Assembly (NCBI GenBank): GCA_902471875.1 | Contig: CABRLN010000038.1 | Coordinates: 1 to 15,989 of the forward strand | Source of the DNA: an uncultured Clostridium sp. | GTDB taxonomy: Bacteria > Bacillota > Clostridia > Oscillospirales > Acutalibacteraceae | Reading direction: 5' to 3' | Length of the DNA: 15,989 bases | Part shown: positions 1 to 5,538 of the stretch, in pieces | How the letters are laid out: each line of letters begins with the position of its first letter | Numbering within the stretch: position 1 is the first letter of the stretch | Program-made: the position numbers and the translations under genes | The notes under the pieces: model-generated | What the model saw: only the letters and a program-made list of their open reading frames with translations | Database searches by the model: none | Told to the model about the DNA's origin: nothing

Positions 1-25
1 CCACACTCTCCGTGTGGAGAGTGAC
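1..25 (-). CRISPR. Partial type I-C-like CRISPR repeat in reverse orientation
   Basis: These 25 bases are the exact reverse complement of the first 25 positions of the repeat consensus inferred from the copies at 47-220. The core stem CACTCTCC/GGAGAGTG is kept, and the loop reads GTGT where the forward copies read ACAC. The flanks (CCA before, AC after) settle the orientation as minus. The remaining 8 bases of the repeat (ATTTCAAT on this strand) would lie beyond the left edge. Only 21 bases separate it from the degenerate forward repeat, too short for a normal spacer. It may mark an inversion or the end of a second, oppositely oriented array. Confidence 0.8.
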
Positions 26-46
26 TGCAACCTAAAAAAACATATC

Positions 47-220
47 ATCATATTTCACACGGAGAGTGTGGATTAAAATTCATGAAACAAATCATGGAAG
101 AGGAGCGAGAAAGAGGTCACTCTCCACATGGAGGTGTGGATTGAAATACTCTCAACGGGTGGCGTGTTCATCAGGGGGAGGCTTGGTTCACTCTCTACAC
201 GGATAATGTAGGATTTTAAT
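47..220 (+). CRISPR. Degenerate trailer end of a type I-C-like CRISPR array (3 repeats, 2 spacers)
   Basis: Three repeat copies lie at 47-79, 116-147 and about 187-220. The consensus is about 33 nt: a GTCACTCTCC arm, an ACAC loop, a GGAGAGTG arm and the 3' tail TGGATTGAAAT, which is the classic ending of subtype I-C repeats. The middle copy is best, lacking one base. The first has six mismatches, all but one in the 5' half. The last has a one-base insertion and several substitutions, including a degraded 3' tail. The spacers are 80-115 (36 nt) and 148-186 (about 39 nt), normal for I-C. Decay towards the right is what the leader-distal end of a plus-oriented array looks like. No cas gene is visible here. 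Confidence 0.85.
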
Positions 221-739
221 ATATATTGTCAAATAAAGAACAATATGATAAGTAGTAATTATGCACACAAAGAGCAGGGCAGCGAAATATTGGTGGTAGG
301 CTTAATGGTAAAACATAAACTCTTATTTTAGATTTACCCATCGTTTCAAGAAAAGCCATAAAGTGTAAAACGAAAATTTAGTCATGCCTGACACAAGCAC
401 AAGGTTAATAGGTTTATATGTTTCAATTAAATATATAAAGGTTACCTTACTTACCTGTTCAATCACGTAAATGTTAATCTGTACAAGTGTTATTTTGTAT
501 ATAGGGGTTGTTACTTCTAATTAAATCAAATTATCTTCAGAAATAGAAAAAACATTCTTTTAGAACTGAACCGCAATGGCAAGCGAAATTTATATACAAT
601 CATTCATTAAAAAATAAAACGCCACGGCAAGCAAAATTTTGTATTATCTTATATGTTTGTTAAAACAAATAACTGATATTATTTCGTTAATTATCAATCA
701 CGGCTTTTATGTTTACATTATTGTTTGTTAAAGCAGGAC
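221..739. other. Gene-free stretch, no function seen
   Basis: About 520 bases between the CRISPR remnant and the next promoter. No ORF with a ribosome binding site was found on either strand. The only structure I see is a degenerate 20-bp direct repeat (572-591 and 620-639; 17 of 20 positions agree, core GGCAAGC) with a 48-bp period. The sequence is A+T-rich and looks like decayed accessory DNA. Confidence 0.5.
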
Positions 740-768
740 TTGATAATAAATGTAAAATGTTGTATAAT
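740..768 (+). promoter_or_regulatory. Sigma-A promoter of the leader upstream of the queuosine-salvage-like operon
   Basis: A -35 box TTGATA (740-745) and a perfect -10 box TATAAT (763-768) are separated by 17 bases. Transcription would start near 775, about 330 bases upstream of the radical SAM gene, so either a long leader or a separate small RNA is made. Confidence 0.75.
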
Positions 769-772
769 GACG

Positions 773-1047
773 GGGCAAACTAATTATTGCCCAAAATAAA
801 AAGATTTGTTTATGGGTATTAATAATCGTCAGTTCGTGACCATCCTGACGTTAAATAAAACTACGGGAATTATAATGCATATATGTAAAGCTGTATTTTA
901 ATGCATAGCGGTTTTTAATAAGCAGTTTTAGCATTGGTAAATTTACTTTTTTATGTTTTTGCTATTGTTTAAGATTACTGTGTGTGAACAGCTGTGTTTA
1001 GATATATTTGCGTATTAATGCTGAGAGCCGTAGAGGCTCTCTTTTTT
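773..1047 (+). ncRNA. Candidate structured leader or small RNA ending in an intrinsic terminator
   Basis: The interval lies between a strong promoter and a strong terminator and has no convincing ORF. A hairpin GGGCAA (773-778)/TTGCCC (787-792) sits at the presumed 5' end, and a second stem CGTCAG/CTGACG spans about 827-850. The terminator before a 7-deazapurine transporter operon makes a preQ1-type riboswitch or attenuator attractive. However, I could not identify a known preQ1 aptamer motif, nor a segment complementary to a terminator arm that would act as antiterminator. An independent RNA of about 270 nt is the alternative. Existence of an RNA is moderately supported; its identity is unknown. 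Confidence 0.4.
1023..1047 (+). terminator. Intrinsic terminator upstream of the radical SAM gene
   Basis: A 7-bp stem GAGAGCC/GGCTCTC with a five-base loop is followed directly by six T. It lies about 60 bases before the TTG start at 1108, so it either ends an upstream small RNA or works as a regulated attenuator. Confidence 0.8.
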
Positions 1048-1107
1048 GTTTGCAGCGGTTAATAATACAGATAATCGTTTTAGTAATTTCTCGGGAAAGG
1101 AAAAATT

Positions 1108-1845
1108 TTGGAGAGATATAGTATCATAACAGAAAAAAATCAAAGAGAAATTGTGCTGCTGCGGGGCAGTGGGTGTAAGTGGAGGAGGTGCAGCTTTTGC
1201 GATTATCACTTGGACTTTTCAATGAATGCAGATGATAATTATAATATTAACAAAGAGGTGCTTTCAAAGGTTACGGGAGTATATAATAAGCTGGAGGTTA
1301 TAAACTCGGGCAGTTTTTGCGACCTTGACCCCAAAACACTAAAGCTTATTGCTGACACCTGCCAAAATAAAGGCATTAATGTACTGCATTTTGAGTGTCA
1401 CTATATGCACAAAAATGAGGTACCGAAAATAAAAGATTTTTTTGCCCAAAAGGGTGTAGAGGTGCATATTAAAACAGGTGTTGAAACCTTTGATGTTGAC
1501 TACCGTGAAAATGTAATGAAAAAAGGCTTTAATTTTGCCGCTCCTGAAGAAATTGCAAAATATGCAGACGAGGTTTGCTTGTTGTTTGGGTTAAGCGGTC
1601 AAACACAAAACAGTATGGTTAACGACATTGAAACAGGGTTAAAATATTTTAACCGTGTATGTGTAAATGTTATGACCCCTAACACCACAAAAATATTACC
1701 CGACCAAAAGGTTATAGATATTTTTGCAAAGCAAATTGCACCAAAATACATAAATAACAGCAGGGTTGATATTTTGTTTGAAAATACTGACTTTGGCGTG
1801 GGTGCCGAAAGCAAAGTTAACGCAGGGGGTGTAATAAATGCCTAA
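1108..1845 (+). CDS. Radical SAM protein, probable queuosine/queuine salvage enzyme (QueL-like)
   Basis: A 245-aa protein starting at TTG with an AAAGGA ribosome binding site (1096-1101). Cysteines 23, 28 and 31 form a CX4CX2C cluster near the N-terminus (GCKWRRCSFC), the expected [4Fe-4S] and S-adenosylmethionine site. This is a variant of the usual CX3CX2C spacing, and the surrounding sequence recalls radical SAM proteins acting on 7-deazaguanines, such as archaeal RaSEA-type enzymes. An ENTDFGVG-like motif lies near the C-terminus. The gene overlaps the next one, a YhhQ-family 7-deazapurine transporter, by 8 bases, implying translational coupling. QueL, known from gut Clostridia, frees preQ1 from queuine by radical chemistry and occurs near such transporters. 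Radical SAM membership is clear; the QueL role is inferred from context. Confidence 0.75.
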   Translation: MERYSIITEKNQREIVLLRGSGCKWRRCSFCDYHLDFSMNADDNYNINKEVLSKVTGVYNKLEVINSGSFCDLDPKTLKLIADTCQNKGINVLHFECHYMHKNEVPKIKDFFAQKGVEVHIKTGVETFDVDYRENVMKKGFNFAAPEEIAKYADEVCLLFGLSGQTQNSMVNDIETGLKYFNRVCVNVMTPNTTKILPDQKVIDIFAKQIAPKYINNSRVDILFENTDFGVGAESKVNAGGVINA

Positions 1846-2539
1846 CGAATTAATTTTAGTAGGTTCATTAATTTTAATTTTTGGTGCAACAATGCTTGCT
1901 TACAGATTTTTTGGAAAAACAGGTTTATATATAATGACGGTTATTTCTACCATTACAGCAAATATTGAGTGTTTAATTTTAATTAATGCTTTTGGAATGG
2001 AACAAACCCTTGGCAATGTTTTCTTTGCCGCCACATTTTTGGTAACCGATATTTTAAGTGAAAACCATGGTAAAAAATATGCCGACAAAGCTGTTTGGCT
2101 GGGTGTGTTTACCAACATATTTTTTATTTTAATAACACAAAGCTGGATGCTTTACACGCCGGCACAGTCTGATTGGGTTATGCCAAGTATTACGGCTGTT
2201 TTTTCAAACACGCCCAGAATGATGCTTGCAAGCTTGGTGGTTTACGCCATTTCACAGCTTTTAGATGTACGGCTGTACCATATGTGGTGGAAAATTACTG
2301 AAAAGAAGTTTGGCAGTAAAAGGTTCTTGTGGCTGCGTAACAACGGTTCTACACTTATTTCACAATTAATTAATACAGTCTTGTTTACATTGCTTGCGTT
2401 TATTGGAACATACGACGTACCTACGTTAATTAGCATAATGCTTTCAAGCTATATTATTTTTGTTGTAACCAGCCTTTGCGACACACCTGTTTTATATTTA
2501 GCAAGAAAAATGAAAGACAAAGGCAAGGTTTCAGAGTAA
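1838..2539 (+). CDS. yhhQ: YhhQ/VUT-family queuosine precursor transporter
   Basis: A 233-aa integral membrane protein with about six hydrophobic segments spread over its length. The N-terminal third contains AATFLVTDILSENHGKKYA, the family signature (TDxxSExxGxxxA) of the VUT/YhhQ transporters, which import 7-deazaguanine precursors of queuosine (preQ0, preQ1 or queuine). Length is typical of the family. The ATG lies inside the end of the upstream radical SAM gene, with its ribosome binding site (AGGGGG, 1824-1829) in that coding sequence, so both proteins should be made together. The operon would import a precursor or salvaged base and convert it to a usable form for tRNA modification. Substrate preference cannot be read from the sequence. 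Confidence 0.88.
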   Translation: MPNELILVGSLILIFGATMLAYRFFGKTGLYIMTVISTITANIECLILINAFGMEQTLGNVFFAATFLVTDILSENHGKKYADKAVWLGVFTNIFFILITQSWMLYTPAQSDWVMPSITAVFSNTPRMMLASLVVYAISQLLDVRLYHMWWKITEKKFGSKRFLWLRNNGSTLISQLINTVLFTLLAFIGTYDVPTLISIMLSSYIIFVVTSLCDTPVLYLARKMKDKGKVSE

Positions 2540-2569
2540 TTTTGGGTTTACTTAAAATTACAATAAATT

Positions 2570-2637
2570 ACCCCCACAGTATGATATGCACCGCAAAAGT
2601 TAGACACTTTAGGAGGTACACATCATACTGTGGGGGT
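2570..2637. repeat. Long imperfect palindrome with IS-end-like core
   Basis: A perfect 16-bp inverted repeat ACCCCCACAGTATGAT (2570-2585)/ATCATACTGTGGGGGT (2622-2637) flanks 36 bases. The pairing extends inward with mismatches and ends in AAAGT/ACTTT. The inner sequence starts TGCACC and ends GGTACA, containing AAAAGTTAGACACTTT, which resembles the TG...CA terminal repeats of IS3/IS150-group elements. The right arm is followed by TTTATT, so the structure probably also serves as terminator of the transporter operon. A collapsed IS or MITE relic inside a terminator loop is a plausible origin. Confidence 0.55.
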
Positions 2638-2744
2638 TTATTATAAGAAAATTAACGCAAAATAATAGTTATGATTTTTATGTAACAGACGTATTTTTTG
2701 AAAACTTTTTAAATCATATAATACAAGAAAATGGTCTGAAATAT

Positions 2745-2772
2745 GACAATTATTAAATATTTGGCAATTGTC
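2745..2772. promoter_or_regulatory. Pair of XRE-operator-like palindromes, 18 bp apart
   Basis: Degenerate copies of the GACAATTGTC palindrome lie at 2745-2754 and 2763-2772. The outer half-sites also form an 11-bp perfect inverted repeat (2741-2751/2766-2776). They sit beyond the 3' end of the first minus-strand XRE gene and correspond, at +409 bp, to the sites at 3154 and 3172. They look like the residue of a further lost copy of the duplicated unit. Confidence 0.5.
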
Positions 2773-2839
2773 ATATTTTAGAGTATGCTATAAAAGAGTT
2801 TAAGATATTTTAGTTTCAATATTGATTAGTTAACATATT

Positions 2840-3058
2840 CTATGGTTGTTGGCTGTTATCATCTTCTTCGTAAACTAAAATATCTTCTACACGACAATGC
2901 AAAATTTTGCACAAATCATTAATCTTCATTGTGGATATACCTTGATTATTTTTAAGTCTGTTAATAGTAGAACTACTTATGTTATGTCTACGAATTAGCG
3001 TGTATGTGTTTTCATTACTTTTACTAAGAGTTTCCCAAAATGGAGTATATTTAATCAT
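2840..3058 (-). CDS. Small XRE-family (HTH_26-like) transcriptional regulator, copy 1
   Basis: A 72-aa protein consisting of little more than one helix-turn-helix domain of the Cro/CI (XRE) class. The likely recognition region ISSSTINRLKNN covers residues 27-38, and an acidic tail EEDD follows. The ATG is preceded by GGTGAT at good spacing, and the upstream region matches that of copy 2 at 3249, with 62 of 72 residues identical between the proteins. The differences at residues 23, 24, 26 and 33 fall in or near the DNA-contacting part, so the two may have partly diverged specificities. The -35 box overlaps a GAYAATTRTC palindrome, suggesting autorepression. No partner toxin, integrase or other phage gene is adjacent. 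Targets are unknown. Confidence 0.8.
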   Translation of the reverse strand: MIKYTPFWETLSKSNENTYTLIRRHNISSSTINRLKNNQGISTMKINDLCKILHCRVEDILVYEEDDNSQQP

Positions 3059-3076
3059 AATTTTATCACCAATATA

Positions 3077-3105
3077 ATCTTAATATATATTTACATTTTT
3101 GACAA
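3077..3105 (-). promoter_or_regulatory. Promoter of XRE copy 1, overlapped by operator
   Basis: On the minus strand the -35 is TTGTCA (3105-3100) and the -10 is TAAGAT (3082-3077), with a 17-base spacer. The -35 is the right half of the GACAATTATC palindrome at 3101-3110, so a bound repressor would block polymerase. Confidence 0.6.
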
Positions 3106-3181
3106 TTATCGATATTTCGACAATTGTCAAATTTGTGATAATTGTCGAAATAAAACTATTATCACATTATTGACAATTGTC
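3101..3181. promoter_or_regulatory. Array of phased XRE operators between the two copies
   Basis: GACAATTATC (3101-3110), GACAATTGTC (3119-3128), GATAATTGTC (3137-3146), a decayed site near 3154-3163 and GACAATTGTC (3172-3181) start 18, 18, 17 and 18 bases apart. The near-constant spacing and perfect palindromes indicate cooperative binding of dimers of a small XRE protein. The first three control copy 1; the last two lie downstream of copy 2 and equal the pair at 2745/2763. Confidence 0.7.
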
Positions 3182-3248
3182 GCATTTTAGAGTATACTGT
3201 AAAAGTAGTTAAGCCTTTTTTGTTTCGATATTGATTAGTTAACAAATT

Positions 3249-3467
3249 TTATGGTTGTTGGTTGCTATCATCTTCTTCGTAAACTAAAATATCTTCTACA
3301 CGACAATGAAAAATTCTGCACAAATTATTAATCTTCATTGTGGATATGCCTTGATTATTTTTAAGTCTGCTAATAGTAGAACTACTTATCTTATGTTTAT
3401 GAATTAGCGTGTATGTGGTTTCATTACTTTTGCTAAGAGTTTCCCAAAATGGAGTATATTTAATCAT
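3249..3467 (-). CDS. Small XRE-family (HTH_26-like) transcriptional regulator, copy 2
   Basis: A 72-aa single-domain XRE regulator nearly identical to copy 1 (62 of 72 residues), from a tandem duplication with a 409-bp period that also copied the promoter and operators. The frame stays open upstream, but the start chosen is the ATG at 3467. It has the same GGTGAT ribosome binding site as copy 1, while the upstream extension would read through the promoter and operators. Helix-turn-helix residues are about 10-60, with ISSSTISRLKNN in the recognition area. An autoregulatory role is inferred from the operators at 3510-3555. Whether the two copies form heterodimers or compete for sites cannot be judged from the sequence. 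Confidence 0.8.
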   Translation of the reverse strand: MIKYTPFWETLSKSNETTYTLIHKHKISSSTISRLKNNQGISTMKINNLCRIFHCRVEDILVYEEDDSNQQP

Positions 3468-3485
3468 AATTTTATCACCAATATA

Positions 3486-3514
3486 ATTGTAATATATATT
3501 TATATTTTTGACAA
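3486..3514 (-). promoter_or_regulatory. Promoter of XRE copy 2, overlapped by operator
   Basis: The minus-strand -35 TTGTCA (3514-3509) and -10 TACAAT (3491-3486) are 17 bases apart, equivalent to the copy 1 promoter shifted by exactly 409 bp. The -35 again forms half of a GACAATTGTC palindrome. Confidence 0.65.
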
Positions 3515-3555
3515 TTGTCAAAAATATGATAATTATCGAAAATGCGACAATGATA
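3510..3555. promoter_or_regulatory. Three 18-bp-phased operators of XRE copy 2
   Basis: GACAATTGTC (3510-3519), GATAATTATC (3528-3537) and a half-decayed GACAATGATA (3546-3555) start exactly 18 bases apart, and each lies exactly 409 bases from its counterpart at 3101, 3119 and 3137. Confidence 0.65.
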
Positions 3556-3665
3556 TAATTAAATTTATTATTTCCAAATTGAGAAACAGTTATAATAGTG
3601 AATTGAAAAAACAACAATAACCATAATTTTGCTTACAAGAATCAATTAACCCACAAAAAGTCATT

Positions 3666-3705
3666 GTATTGCCAAGCTTTGTATTACTATAAAGCTTGGC
3701 AATAC
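3666..3705. repeat. Palindrome A of the hairpin array
   Basis: A perfect 15-bp inverted repeat: left arm GTATTGCCAAGCTTT (3666-3680), right arm 3691-3705, loop of 10. Compared with later members it lacks a four-base piece in both arms. A possible promoter (TTGTAT 3664-3669, TATAAA 3688-3693, 18-base spacer) overlaps the left arm. Confidence 0.8.
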
Positions 3706-3806
3706 AGGACGCTCCTATCTTTAACTCCAAATTTATAAAAAAATGGAGGATTGGGTTGTATTGATACAATTTAATTATATAATATATTTTCCTAATTGTG
3801 TAATTT

Positions 3807-3846
3807 GTACTGCCAAATTAAAAAATATAAGTTAATTTGGCAGTAC
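3807..3846. repeat. Palindrome B of the hairpin array
   Basis: A perfect 14-bp inverted repeat, arms GTACTGCCAAATTA (3807-3820) and 3833-3846, loop of 12, followed by a pyrimidine-rich tail (CGTCCCTTTTTTC). Confidence 0.8.
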
Positions 3847-3945
3847 GCACGTCCCTTTTTTCAGCCTAAAAAATTTATATGAAATTGTTGATATTATAAA
3901 TTTTTGATAACACGCTTTTTTGTTTTATGCTTCCACAAGTTAAAA

Positions 3946-3995
3946 GTATTGCACTGCAAATTTGATAAATATAAGTTGATTTTGCAGTGCAATAC
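3946..3995. repeat. Palindrome C of the hairpin array
   Basis: A perfect 15-bp inverted repeat, arms GTATTGCACTGCAAA (3946-3960) and 3981-3995, loop of 20, followed by CGCTCTTTCTTTA. Both arms carry the same C and A variants relative to palindrome D. Confidence 0.8.
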
Positions 3996-4070
3996 GCTCT
4001 TTCTTTACCCATTATCCACAATTTATTAAAAATTGCGGATTTGTAATACATTTATTTTCAAATTCATTCA

Positions 4071-4101
4071 GTATTGTACTGCCAATTTGGCAGTACAATA
4101 C
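4071..4101. repeat. Palindrome D of the hairpin array
   Basis: A perfect 15-bp inverted repeat, arms GTATTGTACTGCCAA (4071-4085) and 4087-4101, with a one-base centre. As RNA the loop would have to open further, and as DNA it is an almost continuous palindrome. The downstream segment (about 4102-4150) is repeated after palindrome E. Confidence 0.8.
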
Positions 4102-4150
4102 GCCATCTTTTAATTTTGATAATAAGATCACATATTCTTTTAACCCCTTA

Positions 4151-4199
4151 GTATTGTACTGTCAAATGTTGTAGTCATATGAATTTGGCAGTACAATAC
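4151..4199. repeat. Palindrome E of the hairpin array
   Basis: A 17-bp inverted repeat, arms GTATTGTACTGTCAAAT (4151-4167) and 4183-4199, with one T-G mismatch that would be a wobble pair in RNA, loop of 15. The following segment (about 4200-4253) closely copies the one after palindrome D, showing that the units arose by tandem duplication. Confidence 0.8.
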
Positions 4200-4253
4200 A
4201 ATACACTATCTTTCAATTTTGATAATAAGATTATACATTCTTTTAAACCCTTG

Positions 4254-4284
4254 GTATTGCACTGCCAAATTGGCGGTGCAATAC
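4254..4284. repeat. Palindrome F of the hairpin array
   Basis: A 15-bp inverted repeat, arms GTATTGCACTGCCAA (4254-4268) and 4270-4284, with one wobble position and a one-base centre, followed by ACACCTCTTTC. Confidence 0.8.
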
Positions 4285-4416
4285 ACCTCTTTCAAATGTT
4301 AAAATTAGCATAAATTCCAACAATTTATTTTTTAGAAATTTAATTGTAATAAATAGTTACAAAATAGATTATATTATATAAAAATTGACAAAAAGTTTAT
4401 TTCTAATCCTAATTAT

Positions 4417-4484
4417 GTATTGTACTGTCAAATTTTGTAATGTATAATGGTAATTGACAACATAATAATTTGGCAGTACAATAT
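4417..4484. repeat. Palindrome G, spanning the promoter of the XRE gene at 4512
   Basis: An inverted repeat of about 18 bp, left arm 4417-4434 and right arm 4467-4484, with a 32-base centre that contains the -10 box. The left arm covers the -35 box and the right arm lies in the presumed 5' UTR, an operator-like layout. The arms share the sequence family of palindromes A-F. Confidence 0.75.
4420..4448 (+). promoter_or_regulatory. Promoter of the XRE gene at 4512
   Basis: The -35 TTGTAC (4420-4425) and -10 TATAAT (4443-4448) are 17 bases apart. The -35 is inside the left arm of palindrome G, so whatever binds or folds there should control this gene. Confidence 0.7.
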
Positions 4485-4511
4485 ATTACCTGTAGTATAG
4501 GAGGTGATTTT

Positions 4512-4766
4512 TTGACACAGTTTGGACAATACCTAAAAGAATGCAGAAGTGTTTTGGACTTAACCCAGTATGAAATAGCTGACAAATTAGGACTTGAACG
4601 CTCAACATATACTTTTTACGAAACCGGAAAAACTATGCCCAGTATTGTTGTTTTATTAAAATTAGCAAAAATTTATAATGTACCTTGTTCTGAATTTTTA
4701 AAAGTTATAAATAAACAGTTCGATTTGAATGCCCCTGTTTTATATGATGACTTATACAAATATTGA
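4512..4766 (+). CDS. XRE-family helix-turn-helix regulator
   Basis: An 84-aa protein with a single Cro/CI-type helix-turn-helix at about residues 5-60: the LTQYEIADKLGLERSTYTFYE region followed by GKTMPSIVVLLKLAKIYNVP. A short tail (NAPVLYDDLYKY) follows. The start chosen is the TTG at 4512, seven residues or so before the conserved LKECR, because a near-perfect AGGAGGTGA ribosome binding site lies at 4499-4507. An upstream TTG at 4470 lies inside palindrome G and has no binding site. The paralogue at 5051 uses the same arrangement. The promoter lies under palindrome G, so autoregulation is likely. No partner gene is visible. Regulated genes are unknown. Confidence 0.85.
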   Translation: MTQFGQYLKECRSVLDLTQYEIADKLGLERSTYTFYETGKTMPSIVVLLKLAKIYNVPCSEFLKVINKQFDLNAPVLYDDLYKY

Positions 4767-4973
4767 TATAATATAGTTTTATATTTTTTAAGAAGATATG
4801 TGAATATTGAACACATAATTTTCAATTAAATAAATTTATACATAATTAGACCTATAAATTTATTTAATAATATTAATACCAATTGTAATGTTAAATGCAA
4901 TAATATCAAAACAACATCAAAAATGTGCAAGCAGTAACATATTTTAAACAAGAAAATTTACATTATAATCTTA

Positions 4974-5002
4974 TTGTATTGTCAAATGTTGCAGAGTATA
5001 TA
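4974..5002 (+). promoter_or_regulatory. Promoter of the XRE gene at 5051 with a palindrome half-site
   Basis: The -35 TTGTAT (4974-4979) and -10 TATATA (4997-5002) are 17 bases apart. The spacer carries TATTGTCAAATG, which matches one arm of palindromes E and G. No matching opposite arm was found, so this is a single half-site in the same position as in the 4512 promoter. Confidence 0.55.
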
Positions 5003-5050
5003 AAGTATTAATTAAGCAATAAAAATATTCGTAATTTTGGAGGTGACCTT

Positions 5051-5344
5051 TTGAAGTTGCTAGGACAACAGCTAAAAGAATGCAGAACAAACATGGATTT
5101 GACGCAGTATGACATAGCTACCATACTAAAAACGGACCGGTCAACGTACACTCTTTATGAAACAGGAAAAATTACACCCAGCATTACTACATTGCTAAAA
5201 TTAGCAAAGATTTATAATGTACCTTGTACTGATTTTGTTAAAGTTATTAATAAGGAAGCAGGTTTAGAAGCTCCTGTGTTAAAAGAAGATTTATACGAAT
5301 ACAGACAAAAGAGAAAGCAAACAAGGAAGAAAAAAGCTTTATAA
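5051..5344 (+). CDS. XRE-family helix-turn-helix regulator, paralogue of 4512
   Basis: A 97-aa protein clearly paralogous to the gene at 4512: shared LKECR, LTQYDIA, DRSTYT, YETGKI and LLKLAKIYNVPC segments. It differs by a longer basic tail rich in lysine and arginine (residues about 85-97), which could add nonspecific DNA contacts. The TTG start is set by a GGAGGTGA site ending five or so bases upstream. The gene has its own promoter carrying a half-site of the palindrome family and ends in a strong terminator, so it is monocistronic. Divergence from 4512 is far greater than between the two minus-strand XRE copies, so this duplication is older. Confidence 0.85.
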   Translation: MKLLGQQLKECRTNMDLTQYDIATILKTDRSTYTLYETGKITPSITTLLKLAKIYNVPCTDFVKVINKEAGLEAPVLKEDLYEYRQKRKQTRKKKAL

Positions 5345-5352
5345 AAGTTTTG

Positions 5353-5386
5353 AAGAGATGTGTCAACCTATGACGCATCTCTTTTT
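5353..5386 (+). terminator. Intrinsic terminator of the XRE gene at 5051
   Basis: A 12-bp stem AAGAGATGTGTC/GACGCATCTCTT with one wobble pair and a seven-base loop, running into five T. It closes the regulator island. Confidence 0.85.
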
Positions 5387-5512
5387 AGCAGAATAAATCA
5401 TGTGCACGCTTCACTTTAGAGGCTATTAAAATGGCTAATAAGGCAGCTTACACAGCAATTTTTTCTTACCCCTCAGGTGAAACAGCAGACACAACTATTA
5501 TTTATAAGTTTT

Positions 5513-5538
5513 CCCTATGTCATCTTGTTGACATAGGG
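5513..5538. terminator. Hairpin, possible minus-strand or weak terminator
   Basis: A perfect 10-bp stem CCCTATGTCA/TGACATAGGG with a six-base loop, in the stretch before the nucleotidyltransferase gene. It is followed by ATTTCTT rather than a clean T run. The rest of 5387-5599 holds only a 53-codon ORF without a good ribosome binding site. Confidence 0.4.

Noticed and set aside
812..901. 29-codon ORF inside the leader RNA
   Set aside because: No ribosome binding site and no recognisable sequence.
3468..3617. 50-residue hydrophobic N-terminal extension in frame with XRE copy 2
   Set aside because: It reads through the promoter and phased operators; copy 1 lacks it, and both copies share an ATG with the same GGTGAT site.
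3666..4484. Interpretation of the palindromes as integron attC sites or as a second CRISPR array
   Set aside because: No GTTRRRY core sites or cassette ORFs, and the units have irregular period with duplicated rather than unique intervening segments.
4470..4511. Upstream TTG start for the XRE gene at 4512
   Set aside because: It lies in the right arm of palindrome G with no ribosome binding site; the TTG at 4512 has AGGAGGTGA and matches the paralogue.
4512..5344. Toxin-antitoxin system built on the two XRE genes
   Set aside because: No toxin-like ORF is adjacent; both genes have their own promoters and encode similar DNA-binding proteins.
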